DNA of 16,604 bases from an uncultured Oscillospiraceae bacterium (GCA_948616425.1 CAPGBJ010000091.1:1-16604); one strand, 5' to 3'. Shown: positions 6,427 through 14,391, numbered from the stretch's first letter. Notes: a model not told the origin generated them from the letters alone. Made by a program: numbers and translations.

Positions 6427-7596
6427 ATGTCCAAGGAGTTGATCCGCCTGACCGACTGCGTCATGGCGTTCGACGAGGATATCGTACTCGACAAAATCAA
6501 TTTAAGTATCAAGGATAAGGAATTCCTCACACTGCTCGGACCCAGCGGGTGCGGCAAAACTACCACGCTCAGAATCATCGGTGGTTTTCAGACGCCTACC
6601 TCTGGAGATGTTTTGTTAGACGGGGTGAGGATTAATGCTGTCCCGCCCCACAAACGGACCATCAATACGGTGTTTCAAAAGTACGCCCTGTTCCCCCACC
6701 TGAATGTGTATGAGAACATCGCCTTCGGCCTGCGCATCCCCAAGGCAGACACCAAGGGGATCAAGGTGAAGCTGCCAGAGGAGGAGATCGACCGCCGGGT
6801 GATGGAGATGCTGGAGATCGTCAACCTGCGGGGGTTTGAGAAGCGGCGGACCAGCCAGCTGTCCGGCGGACAGCAGCAGCGGGTGGCCATTGCCCGGGCC
6901 CTGGTGAACCAGCCCAAGGTGCTGCTGTTGGACGAACCTCTGGGGGCCCTGGACTTAAAGCTGCGCAAAGACATGCAGAACGAACTCAAACGCATCCAGA
7001 AAGCGATGGAGATTACCTTCGTCTACGTCACCCACGACCAGGAGGAGGCGCTGGCTATGTCTGACACCGTGGTGGTCATGGACGCCGGGCGCATCCAACA
7101 GATCGGCAGCCCCGAGGACATCTACAATGAGCCTCAGAACGCCTTTGTGGCCGACTTCATCGGCGAATCCAACATCATCGACGGCGTTATGCGCTCTGAC
7201 GGGGTGGTGGAGATCTTCAACCGCCGCTTCCAGTGTTTGGATGGCGGCTTTGAGCGGGATGAAGCGGTGGATGTGGTCATCCGCCCCGAGGATGTGGACA
7301 TTGTCCCCGAGGACCAGGGGCAGCTGAAGGGCACCGTTACCTCGGTCACCTTCAAAGGGATGCAGTATGACATTATCGTGGACTTCTACGGCTTTAAATG
7401 GCTGATTCAGACCACCGATCTCTCCCCTGTCGGCAGCCGTATCGGGATCAAAATCGACCCTGACGGCATCCATGTCATGAAAAAAAGCGCATACTCCGGC
7501 ATGTTCGGCGACTACTCTTCCTACTCCGAGGAGTACGAGGAGATCAGCGACGCCAGCTATGACCCGGAGGAGGAGGACAGCGGGGATGAAGAATAA
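6427..7596 (+). CDS. potA: Spermidine/putrescine ABC transporter ATPase PotA
   Basis: A 389-residue ATPase that powers polyamine import through PotB and PotC. Visible in order: Walker A GPSGCGKT (38-45), Q-loop Gln-84 in NTVFQKYALFPH, signature LSGGQQQR (145-152), Walker B VLLLDEP (165-171), H-loop His-203 in THDQ, then a TOBE-type regulatory domain (about 235-355). The closing 25-30 residues form a tail rich in Glu, Asp, Ser and Tyr that PotA proteins usually lack. The DNA coding for this tail also contains the potB ribosome site. GGGGGAGG lies just before the ATG at 6427. First gene of the operon, overlapping potB by 11 bases. Polyamine specificity rests on the downstream PotD-like domain and the gene order. 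Confidence 0.93.
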   Translation: MSKELIRLTDCVMAFDEDIVLDKINLSIKDKEFLTLLGPSGCGKTTTLRIIGGFQTPTSGDVLLDGVRINAVPPHKRTINTVFQKYALFPHLNVYENIAFGLRIPKADTKGIKVKLPEEEIDRRVMEMLEIVNLRGFEKRRTSQLSGGQQQRVAIARALVNQPKVLLLDEPLGALDLKLRKDMQNELKRIQKAMEITFVYVTHDQEEALAMSDTVVVMDAGRIQQIGSPEDIYNEPQNAFVADFIGESNIIDGVMRSDGVVEIFNRRFQCLDGGFERDEAVDVVIRPEDVDIVPEDQGQLKGTVTSVTFKGMQYDIIVDFYGFKWLIQTTDLSPVGSRIGIKIDPDGIHVMKKSAYSGMFGDYSSYSEEYEEISDASYDPEEEDSGDEE

Positions 7597-8500
7597 GCTG
7601 TCCTGGTTCGCCGTCCCCTATGTGGGGTGGATGGCGCTGATGGTGGTAATCCCTATCTTGATTATGGTGGTCTATGCCTTCACCACCGCGGAGTTTGAGG
7701 GGACTCTAGAAAATTTTGCCGAGATGGGCTCCTATGCCTCTGTATTTCTGCGCTCCTTCCGCCTGGCCTTGGTCGCCACCCTGGTGTGCGTACTCATCGG
7801 CTACCCGGTGTCCTACTGGATGGCCCACGAGGGCCCCGGCTTCCAGCGAATGGCTATGGCGCTCATCATGCTCCCTATGTGGATGAACTTCCTCCTGCGG
7901 ACCTACTCCTGGATGTCTATCCTGGAGAACAATGGCCTGCTGAATCAGCTGTTCCGGAACATTGGGGTCATCGACCTGTACAACCAGATCGCCCCGTTTT
8001 TCGTAGATCTGCGCAATGCGATTGCCGCGCACTTTGGCGCAGCTCAGACCAATTTTGTCCCCATTGAGTACTTTGAGCTCATCGGCACTCCCGGGGCGGT
8101 GGTGCTGGGTATGGTGTATAACTACCTGCCCTTCATGATTCTGCCCATCTACTCGGTAATTCTCAAGCTGGACAGCAATCTCTTGGAGGCCGCCCGTGAC
8201 CTGGGGGCGGACAGTGGCCGCGTATTCCGCAAAGTGATCCTGCCCCTGTCCCTGCCCGGCGTGCTGTCCGGGGTAACCATGGTTTTCGTCCCCTCGGTGT
8301 CCACTTTCGCCATCTCCCGTCTGCTGGGCGGGGGCACCCAGATGATGCTGGGCGACCTGATTGAACAACAGTTCCTGGGCGGAGCCTACGACCCCCATTT
8401 GGGAGCGGCCATCTCCATGGTGATGATGGTCATCGTAGTGGTATGTATGGTGGTGATGAACCGCTTCGGTGAGGGCGAGGGAGAGGCGGTGATCCTATGA
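7586..8500 (+). CDS. potB: Spermidine/putrescine ABC transporter permease PotB
   Basis: A 304-residue inner-membrane permease with about six hydrophobic segments. The cytoplasmic EAA loop, which docks on the ATPase, is EAARDLGADSGRVFRKVILP (201-220). The region between the third and fourth membrane segments (about 117-170) forms a long outer loop and makes the protein somewhat longer than E. coli PotB. The ATG at 7586 is chosen over an upstream in-frame start at 7559: AGGAGG (7571-7576) lies 9 bases before it, and the alternative would add an Arg-rich stretch ahead of the first membrane helix. It overlaps potA by 11 bases and shares ATGA with the next gene, so translation of all three is coupled. 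Confidence 0.93.
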   Translation: MKNKLSWFAVPYVGWMALMVVIPILIMVVYAFTTAEFEGTLENFAEMGSYASVFLRSFRLALVATLVCVLIGYPVSYWMAHEGPGFQRMAMALIMLPMWMNFLLRTYSWMSILENNGLLNQLFRNIGVIDLYNQIAPFFVDLRNAIAAHFGAAQTNFVPIEYFELIGTPGAVVLGMVYNYLPFMILPIYSVILKLDSNLLEAARDLGADSGRVFRKVILPLSLPGVLSGVTMVFVPSVSTFAISRLLGGGTQMMLGDLIEQQFLGGAYDPHLGAAISMVMMVIVVVCMVVMNRFGEGEGEAVIL

Positions 8501-10509
8501 AAAAACACAGCCGCGTGGGCAGCCGCCTGGCTATCGGCCTGATGTTCCTCTTTCTCTACGCCCCCATTATTCTGCTAATCATCTTCTCCTTCAACGCAGG
8601 GGACTCCAGCGCCGTGTGGAAGGGTTTCTCTCTCCACTGGTATAGCCGGCTATTCCAAAACCGACTGATTATGGAAAGCGTCTACACTACCCTGCTGGTC
8701 TCCCTGCTGGCCACCGCCATCGCCACCGTAGCGGGCACCTTTGCCGCCATTGGCCTGTACAGTTTGGGCCGGCGGCGGCGAGAGGCCCTGCTGACGGTAA
8801 ACAACATCCCCATGATGAACGCCGACATTGTCACCGGCGTCAGCCTGTGTCTGTTTTTTGTAGCCTTCTTCCAGGGCTGGGGGATCTTCGCCCGGTGGTT
8901 TAACTCTATCCAGAGCATGGTGGAGCTGCCTGAGCGGCTGGTGCTGGGCTTTGGCACCTTGCTGCTGGCCCATGTGGCCTTCAATATCCCCTATGTGATC
9001 CTCAACGTAGCCCCCAAACTGCGGCAGATGGACCGCAACCTGATGGACGCAGCTCAGGACCTGGGCTGCACTTGGCTCCAGGCCTTCTGGAAGGTGATGC
9101 TCCCTGAAATCAAACCGGGTATCGTCTCCGGGGCCCTCATCGCCTTCACCATGTCCATCGACGACTTTATTATTTCTTATTTCACTGCCGGGTCGGCCAG
9201 CTCCACTCTGGCCATGGCGATCTATGGCATGACCAAGAAGCGGGTCACACCGGAGGTGAACGCCATCTCCACCCTGTTGTTCCTGTCGGTGCTGACGCTG
9301 CTGGTTCTATCCAATTTGAAGGAAGTCCGGCAGGAGTCCCGGGAACGGCTGGGGACGGCGCGGAAGCTCTCCGCTCTGGAGCGAGCCCGGCAAAAATTTG
9401 CCGAGCCCCGGTATCTATGGGTCCGACGGGGACTGGCCGGGGCGCTGGTCTGCGCCTTTGTGGCCTCGGTGGCCTTCCTCAGCTACGCCACCAGCTCCCG
9501 GCCCGTGGTCAACGTGTGTTCCTGGGGGGAATATATCGACGAGGATTTGATTACCCAGTTTGAGGAGCAGACTGGAATCCGGGTAAACTACCAGACCGCC
9601 GAGAGCAATGAGGCCCTATACTCCCTGTTGAAAAGCGGGGGTGCGGACTACGATGTGGTCGTTCCCTCTGACTACATGATTGGCCGCCTAATTGCTGAGG
9701 ACATGCTGGAACCCCTGGACTACAGTCAGATCCCCAACTTCTCCCTCATTGACGACCGGTTTAAATACCTGACCTACGACCCAGACAACCGCTACACAGT
9801 CCCCTACACCTGGGGCACTCTGGGCATCATCTATAACACCGCTATGGTAGATGAGGAGATCACCAGTTGGGGCGCCCTCTATGACGACAAATACGCCGGG
9901 AACGTCCTGCTGATCAACAATTCCCGGGATGCCCTGGGGGCAGCCCTGATGTATTTGGGTTATTCTGTCAACACCACCGACGAGGAAGAGATTCGTCAGG
10001 CCTATGAACTGGTGGCCGACGCCAACCGCCGCGGGGTGTTCCAAGGCCGGGTCATGGATGAGGTCTTCCAGAAGATGGAGGGCGGAAATGCTGCCATCGC
10101 CACCTACTACGCCGGAGATTATCTGTCCATGGTGGACAATCAGGCCGAGGGGGTGGACCTGGCCTTTGTCATCCCAGAGGAGGGCTCTAACTGGTTCGTG
10201 GACGCAATGTGTATGCTCAAAGACGCCCCCCATCAGCGTGAGGCCCACATGTGGATCAACTTTATCGCCTCCACCGAGGCCAACCTAGCCAATATGGACT
10301 ATATCTGGTACGCCTCCCCCAACCGACTGGCCCTGGAGCAGTACCCCGACTACTATGAAGAGCTCTACGGCGAGGAGTTGGACCAGTCGGTCTATGAAAT
10401 TATGGCCGCCCCCCCGGAGACCTTGGCCCGGTGTGAGGTCTATCTCAACTTGCCTTCCGAAACTCTGAACCTATACAAGAACCTGTGGACCCAACTGGGC
10501 GTAAATTAG
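8497..10509 (+). CDS. potCD: Fused polyamine permease PotC and substrate-binding protein PotD
   Basis: One 670-residue protein made of two normally separate subunits. Residues 1-272 are a PotC permease with about six membrane segments and an EAA-type loop, DAAQDLGCTWLQAFWKVMLP (184-203). Residues 273-309 are a basic, charged linker expected to be cytoplasmic. Residues 311-331 are an extra membrane helix that carries the chain outside. Residues 335-670 are a PotD-type binding domain, beginning VVNVCSWGEYIDEDLI and containing YDVVVPSDYMI (385-395), YTVPYTWGTLGIIYN (432-446) and the ligand-region SNWFVDAMCM (564-573). Topology is consistent: the permease ends inside and the extra helix exports the binding domain. 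No stop or frameshift lies between the halves. The start overlaps the potB stop as ATGA. Such permease/binding-protein fusions occur in some Firmicutes. Confidence 0.93.
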   Translation: MKKHSRVGSRLAIGLMFLFLYAPIILLIIFSFNAGDSSAVWKGFSLHWYSRLFQNRLIMESVYTTLLVSLLATAIATVAGTFAAIGLYSLGRRRREALLTVNNIPMMNADIVTGVSLCLFFVAFFQGWGIFARWFNSIQSMVELPERLVLGFGTLLLAHVAFNIPYVILNVAPKLRQMDRNLMDAAQDLGCTWLQAFWKVMLPEIKPGIVSGALIAFTMSIDDFIISYFTAGSASSTLAMAIYGMTKKRVTPEVNAISTLLFLSVLTLLVLSNLKEVRQESRERLGTARKLSALERARQKFAEPRYLWVRRGLAGALVCAFVASVAFLSYATSSRPVVNVCSWGEYIDEDLITQFEEQTGIRVNYQTAESNEALYSLLKSGGADYDVVVPSDYMIGRLIAEDMLEPLDYSQIPNFSLIDDRFKYLTYDPDNRYTVPYTWGTLGIIYNTAMVDEEITSWGALYDDKYAGNVLLINNSRDALGAALMYLGYSVNTTDEEEIRQAYELVADANRRGVFQGRVMDEVFQKMEGGNAAIATYYAGDYLSMVDNQAEGVDLAFVIPEEGSNWFVDAMCMLKDAPHQREAHMWINFIASTEANLANMDYIWYASPNRLALEQYPDYYEELYGEELDQSVYEIMAAPPETLARCEVYLNLPSETLNLYKNLWTQLGVN

Positions 10510-10532
10510 GATTAAGTTCCGAATCAAGAAGC

Positions 10533-10573
10533 CTGCCTCCTCCGCGGATGAGGCAGAGGGCGGCGGCCCTCTT
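10533..10573 (+). terminator. Weak tandem hairpins after potCD
   Basis: CTGCCTC (10533-10539) pairs with GAGGCAG (10550-10556), and GAGGGC (10556-10561) pairs with GCCCTC (10566-10571) and runs into TTG. The stems share a base, so only one can form fully at a time. With no T-run this is a poor intrinsic terminator, but no better one for the plus strand was found before the convergent gene. Confidence 0.3.
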
Positions 10574-10656
10574 GCCTCATGAAGGGCATTTGTCTGCTGA
10601 GGCAGAACTACGCTCTTAGTCCCGCAGAGGATGGCACGCCTCCCATTACAGACAGC

Positions 10657-10695
10657 AAAAAACCGGCCCCGCCTTTCCATCCAAGGCGGGGCCGG
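10657..10695 (-). terminator. Intrinsic terminator of the sugar ATPase gene
   Basis: A 13-bp perfect GC-rich stem (10663-10675 with 10683-10695) closes a seven-base loop. On the minus strand it is followed by six T residues (10662-10657). It lies 23 bases after the ATPase stop codon. On the plus strand there is no T-run after it, so it mainly serves the minus-strand gene. Confidence 0.92.
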
Positions 10696-10718
10696 CATGT
10701 TTCATGGAGGAAGAATGC

Positions 10719-11909
10719 TTAGAATTCCAAATTCTTACCGTTCTTGTCAAAGACGTGGCAGACGTTCCCGCTAAAGGTGAGGTTAAGCTTGTCGCCTGCG
10801 CGGAAGGAGTCGATATGCTCTCCCTCTGCGTTCATGGTGGGTACAATGACCACCACGTCCTTGCCCTCGGCGTTGGCGTGGAAGTGGACCTCACTGCCCA
10901 TCATCTCCGAAACCTCCACAGTGGCGGTAAGGGTGTTGCCCGCCTCCTTGGCCAGTACCATGTGACTGGGGCGCACACCCAAGGTGATGTCCTGCGCAGC
11001 CACCTTGTGATCGGCCAGGTTCTTTTGCTTCTCGGCAGACAGTTCCACCTTGCAGCCGCCCACAGAGACGAAGTACTTCCCACTCTCAGCCAACAGCTTG
11101 GCATTGAAGAAGTTCATCTGCGGCATGCCGATAAAGCCAGCTACAAACAGATTGGACGGGTGGTCAAAGACCTCCTGGGGGGTTCCGATCTGCTGAATAA
11201 AGCCGTCCTTCATGATGACAATACGGTCGCCCAGAGTCATGGCCTCGGTCTGGTCATGGGTGACATAGATAAAGGTGGTGTTGATCTTCTGGCGCAGTTT
11301 GATAATCTCCGCCCGCATCTGGTTGCGCAGCTTGGCGTCCAGGTTGGACAGAGGCTCATCCATCAGCAGCACCTTGGGCTCACGGACAATGGCACGACCG
11401 ATGGCCACACGCTGGCGCTGTCCGCCAGACAGAGCCTTGGGCTTGCGGTCCAGGTACTGGGTAATGTCCAGAATTTCGGCGGCCTCCTTCACCCGGCGGT
11501 CAACCTCGGCCTTATCCATATTGCGCAGCTTCAGCGGGAAGGCCATGTTCTCATACACCGTCATGTGGGGGTACAGCGCGTAGCTCTGGAACACCATGGC
11601 GATGTCCCGGTTCTTGGGCTCTACATCGTTCATCAACTTGTCATCGATAAGCAGCTCGCCGCCAGAGATCTCCTCCAGGCCGGCCACCATCCGCAGCGTG
11701 GTGGACTTGCCGCAGCCGGAGGGGCCGACCAGCACGATAAACTCCTTGTCCGCAATGTCCAAATTAAACTGCTGGACAGCGATGACACCTTGATCCGTCA
11801 CCTGGAGATTTGTCTTCTTCTCAGGTTCGCCCTTCTTCTTTTTGGCTTTCTTCTGGTCTCCGCTGTGGGGGTAGATTTTGGTGATGCCCTTCAGATTCAG
11901 TGTTGCCAT
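10719..11909 (-). CDS. Multiple-sugar ABC transporter ATPase (MsmX/UgpC type) with a lysine-rich insertion
   Basis: A 396-residue ATPase of the MalK/UgpC/MsmX group that powers carbohydrate ABC importers. Visible: GPSGCGKST (62-70), Q-loop Gln-108, LSGGQRQR (160-167), Walker B VLLMDEP (180-186), His-218 in THDQ, then the C-terminal TOBE regulatory region. Between the first strand (MATLNLKGITKIYPH) and the next (GVIAVQQFNLDI) there is an insertion of about 25 residues (16-40) rich in Lys and Glu. I recall similar insertions in related Clostridia. The ATG at 11909 matches the family start but lacks a clear ribosome site. In-frame ATG 11948 and GTG 11999 are alternatives that would add 13 or 30 residues. 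It lies downstream of nagA but is separated from it by hairpins. It may serve the two sugar permeases further upstream, which have no ATPase of their own in the window. Confidence 0.9.
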   Translation of the reverse strand: MATLNLKGITKIYPHSGDQKKAKKKKGEPEKKTNLQVTDQGVIAVQQFNLDIADKEFIVLVGPSGCGKSTTLRMVAGLEEISGGELLIDDKLMNDVEPKNRDIAMVFQSYALYPHMTVYENMAFPLKLRNMDKAEVDRRVKEAAEILDITQYLDRKPKALSGGQRQRVAIGRAIVREPKVLLMDEPLSNLDAKLRNQMRAEIIKLRQKINTTFIYVTHDQTEAMTLGDRIVIMKDGFIQQIGTPQEVFDHPSNLFVAGFIGMPQMNFFNAKLLAESGKYFVSVGGCKVELSAEKQKNLADHKVAAQDITLGVRPSHMVLAKEAGNTLTATVEVSEMMGSEVHFHANAEGKDVVVIVPTMNAEGEHIDSFRAGDKLNLTFSGNVCHVFDKNGKNLEF

Positions 11910-12095
11910 AGCGTTCGGCTTTGATGGAGCGGCCTCCGCCACCCCCATCTCGCCCTGGAAGAGCAGAACTTCCAGAGACTTTACGGCAGGTCTCCACACT
12001 GCCGCACCGCAAGCCGCAGCGGTTTTTTCCTCCTTTTGTCTGGTGTCGGGGGCTATAGTGATGGAGTAGCGGCCCGACCCTTGGATTATTTATGG

Positions 12096-12113
12096 AAAAG
12101 CGGGCGGACCCGC
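12096..12113 (-). terminator. Second hairpin downstream of nagA
   Basis: GCGGG pairs with CCCGC around four bases and is followed on the minus strand by TTTTCC. The stem is short but GC-only. It lies about 20 bases beyond the first hairpin and may add to termination of the nagBA transcript. Confidence 0.45.
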
Positions 12114-12133
12114 CTGTTCCAACGGGGAAAACG

Positions 12134-12150
12134 CTCCCTTCCCAAGGGAG
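12134..12150 (-). terminator. First hairpin downstream of nagA
   Basis: A perfect 7-bp stem, CTCCCTT (12134-12140) with AAGGGAG (12144-12150), around three bases. On the minus strand it is followed by CGTTTTCCCC. It lies about 160 bases past the nagA stop codon, and the T-run is short. Confidence 0.5.
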
Positions 12151-12308
12151 TTCAGTATGCCATAAAGATGCTTCCCGCCTATGCAAGCAGGCGTTGCGCT
12201 GCACCTTCTCTTTTCACGTACGGCGCGCCATTCGGTGTCCGCTCCGCACATCATCTTTTTCTCCCATACATGTTGTGGAGAAGACGCCGTCCCTCAAGGC
12301 TGACCTCT

Positions 12309-13442
12309 TCAGGCGGTTACCACTTCTCCCTTAAACAGAATGGCCTTGATGGACAGATCTTTTTGATTCAGCAGGACGGCGCTGGCCTCTTTGCCGATCT
12401 CCAGGGTACCGGTCCGGTTGTCGATGCCGATGGACTGAGCCGGATTATAGGTGCAGGCCCGCACCACATCGGCCAGAGGGATTCCAAAGCTCACCGCCTG
12501 CCGCAGGCAGCCCATCAAGCTGGTGACCGAACCGGCCAGGGTCTCCGGGTGCCCCAGAATGGTGGCCCGATTGCCATGGACCTCAATCATCTGTCCGCCA
12601 AAGGGATACTCCCCATCGGGCATCCCGGTGGCCCGGAGCGAGTCGGAAATGATAATCATCCGCTCCTTTCCAAAAAGCTGGAAAGCAGCTCGGATAGCAC
12701 TGGGATGGACATGGATACCGTCGCAGATCAACTCAGGCTGAACGCCGGGGACGTCGAAAGCCGCGCCAATCACACCGGGGTCCCGGTGGGCAAAGGGGGG
12801 CATAGCATTGAAGAGATGGGTGGCGTGGCTGGCCCCCGCCTCAAAGGCCGCTCTGGCGGTATCATAGCTGGCTACCGTGTGTCCAACCGAGACAGTGATC
12901 CCCATCTCCACAGCGGCCCGTATGAAGTCCATGGAGCCAGGCTGCTCAGGGGCCAGCGTGACCAGCCTGACACAGCCCTCCGCCGCCGCCTGAAGGCGCT
13001 CCAGCATGGCGGCATCTGGGTCGTGGAGATAGTCCCCATTCTGGGCACCCTTTTTGGCCATACACAGGAAGGGTCCCTCCAGATGAGCCCCCACCACCTC
13101 CGCACCTCCGGTATTGTTAGCCCGATGGGCGGCAGTGTTCTTACAAATGGCAGTCAACTGCTCCTCTGGCAGGGTCATGCCCGCGGGGCAAAGATAGGTG
13201 ACACCCTGAGACAGCTCATAATCCGCTATTTTTTGCAGACCCTCGGGGGTGGCGTCACTGAAGTCCTCCCCTACACAGCCATGGAAGTGAACATCCACCA
13301 AGCCAGGGATGACATAGCAGCCCGCAGCATCCAGAGTGGCGCTGTCGCCGCTTTTCTCAGCCAAAAGGGCCCCTTCTGTACAGATATCCTTTGAAACAAA
13401 GCCCTCTTCCAAGTCAAAAACCTGACCGCCGGTTATCCGCAT
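12309..13442 (-). CDS. nagA: N-acetylglucosamine-6-phosphate deacetylase
   Basis: A 377-residue cytosolic amidohydrolase that removes acetate from N-acetylglucosamine-6-phosphate to give glucosamine-6-phosphate. The motifs are complete: GLVDVHFHG with H52 and H54 (47-55), HLEGPF with the metal ligand E122 (120-125), SVGHT with H188 (185-189), HLFNAM with H209 (209-214), CDGIHVHP with substrate-contacting H244 (240-247), and SDSLRATG with catalytic D267 (266-273). The length matches the family (about 380). It starts inside the end of nagB (10-base overlap), so both are made from one mRNA. No promoter of its own was seen. Confidence 0.96.
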   Translation of the reverse strand: MRITGGQVFDLEEGFVSKDICTEGALLAEKSGDSATLDAAGCYVIPGLVDVHFHGCVGEDFSDATPEGLQKIADYELSQGVTYLCPAGMTLPEEQLTAICKNTAAHRANNTGGAEVVGAHLEGPFLCMAKKGAQNGDYLHDPDAAMLERLQAAAEGCVRLVTLAPEQPGSMDFIRAAVEMGITVSVGHTVASYDTARAAFEAGASHATHLFNAMPPFAHRDPGVIGAAFDVPGVQPELICDGIHVHPSAIRAAFQLFGKERMIIISDSLRATGMPDGEYPFGGQMIEVHGNRATILGHPETLAGSVTSLMGCLRQAVSFGIPLADVVRACTYNPAQSIGIDNRTGTLEIGKEASAVLLNQKDLSIKAILFKGEVVTA

Positions 13443-14185
13443 ACAGCCACCCCCGCGGCAGTCACCTTGCTCAGGGCCGCCTCATCAGCCACCAACACCA
13501 CATCAGGGTGGAGCTGGAGAATAGAGCCGGGACAGTGGGGGTCGATAGGACCGCAGACCACATTGTATACCGCATCTGCCTTATCCGCTCCGCTGGCCAC
13601 CACCAACACTCTGCGGGCAGCCATAATGCAGCCAATCCCCATGGTCAGGGCCTGGCGGGGCACGTCGTCAGCAGAGGCAAAGAAACGCGCGTTGGCATCA
13701 ATGGTGCTCTGGGTCAAATCCACCACGTGGGTCTCCTTCACAAAGGCCTCTCCCGGTTCGTTAAAGCCAATGTGGCCATTCCGGCCCAGACCCAGCAACT
13801 GCAGATCAGAATAGCCCAGGTCATGGATATAGCTGTCATACCTGGCACACTCCGCGTCTGCGTCAGCGGCCAGGCCATCGGGGACCTGGGTGTTCTCAGG
13901 GATAATGTCCACATGGTCAAAGAGGTTTTGCTGCATAAAATAGCGGTAGCTCTGGTCGTGACCGGGGGCCAGTCCCTTGTACTCGTCCAGGTTGACAGTG
14001 CGTACCTGGCGGAAACTCAGGTCTCCGGCCCTATTCCAATCAATCAGCTGCCGGTAGGTCCCCACTGGGGTAGAACCGGTGGCCAGGCCCAGTACACAGT
14101 CCGGCCGGCGAACAATCTCCGCAGCAATGACATGGGCAGCCCGGCGACTCATCGCATCATAGTCCTTTTCACAATAAATAAGCAT
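13433..14185 (-). CDS. nagB: Glucosamine-6-phosphate deaminase
   Basis: A 250-residue cytosolic enzyme that converts glucosamine-6-phosphate to fructose-6-phosphate and ammonia, sending amino sugars into glycolysis. Visible: phosphate-binding LGLATGSTP (32-40), the general base D67 in NLDEY (65-69), and the catalytic loop GRNGHIGFNEP with N136, H138 and E143 (134-144). Asn in place of Asp before GHI is usual in Gram-positive enzymes. The length fits the short Gram-positive form, without the longer allosteric tail of E. coli NagB (266). AAAGGGTG lies 8 bases before the ATG. First gene of the nagBA pair; a long imperfect palindrome lies in its upstream region. Confidence 0.96.
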   Translation of the reverse strand: MLIYCEKDYDAMSRRAAHVIAAEIVRRPDCVLGLATGSTPVGTYRQLIDWNRAGDLSFRQVRTVNLDEYKGLAPGHDQSYRYFMQQNLFDHVDIIPENTQVPDGLAADADAECARYDSYIHDLGYSDLQLLGLGRNGHIGFNEPGEAFVKETHVVDLTQSTIDANARFFASADDVPRQALTMGIGCIMAARRVLVVASGADKADAVYNVVCGPIDPHCPGSILQLHPDVVLVADEAALSKVTAAGVAVCG

Positions 14186-14233
14186 AAAGTAAGCACCCTT
14201 TCTGGCATGATCCCGATTGTGGTTCCAGGGCCT

Positions 14234-14383
14234 GTTTGAAACATGTCAGCACGCCCAAGCGGCAAATCTTTTGCCCTCATACTGCCCCAATTTTTCTTGA
14301 AATCCACCCAGGATTCCTGGGAAAAATTGTGTTTGTCTGATGGTAAATTCTCTCGCCGTTGGGCATAGTTCCATGTTTCAAAC
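14234..14383. repeat. Long imperfect palindrome upstream of nagB
   Basis: The two ends are a perfect 12-base inverted repeat: GTTTGAAACATG (14234-14245) and CATGTTTCAAAC (14372-14383). Further in, matching blocks recur in the same order on both arms: GCCCAA, CGGC, a CCnTCAnAC-like block, CAATTTTTC, and CCAGG meeting at the centre (CCCAGG 14307-14312, CCTGGG 14316-14321). The left arm is about 11 bases longer because of an unpaired stretch near 14296-14306. Each end is itself nearly palindromic (TGTTTGAAACA at 14233-14243). It could be a small non-autonomous mobile element, a large hairpin in the nagBA leader, or a pair of operators. No clear target-site duplication was found. Confidence 0.7.
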
Positions 14384-14391
14384 GGCGCCTA

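Larger units (their letters stand above)
11910..12308 (-). other. Leader region between nagA and the sugar ATPase gene
   Basis: A 399-base gap. Next to nagA it carries two terminator-like hairpins. Nearer the ATPase gene lies a perfect AGGAGG (12034-12029 on the minus strand) with no ATG, GTG or TTG at normal distance. A CTG nine bases on, and an in-frame GTG at 12007, would open only a short frame ending at the TAA at 11983-11981. A stem, CGGCAG (12004-11999) with CTGCCG (11989-11984), follows. No convincing -35/-10 pair was found, so the promoter of the ATPase gene is unplaced. Confidence 0.5.

Noticed and set aside
10704..11924. 406-codon open frame on the plus strand opposite the sugar ATPase gene
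   Set aside because: It mirrors the ATPase gene, runs across its terminator, and is rich in His, Gln and Leu in a way typical of an antisense frame.
12036..13394. 452-codon open frame on the plus strand opposite nagA
   Set aside because: It is the antisense shadow of nagA, which has all catalytic motifs. The frame lacks a ribosome site and any recognisable domain, and GC-rich codon use explains its length.
13391..14239. 282-codon open frame on the plus strand opposite nagB
   Set aside because: nagB on the other strand carries complete active-site motifs; this frame has no domain and no ribosome site.
14234..14383. glmS-type ribozyme or other known riboswitch upstream of nagB
   Set aside because: No glmS core pattern is recognisable and the region is dominated by one long palindrome; naming a known class is not supported.
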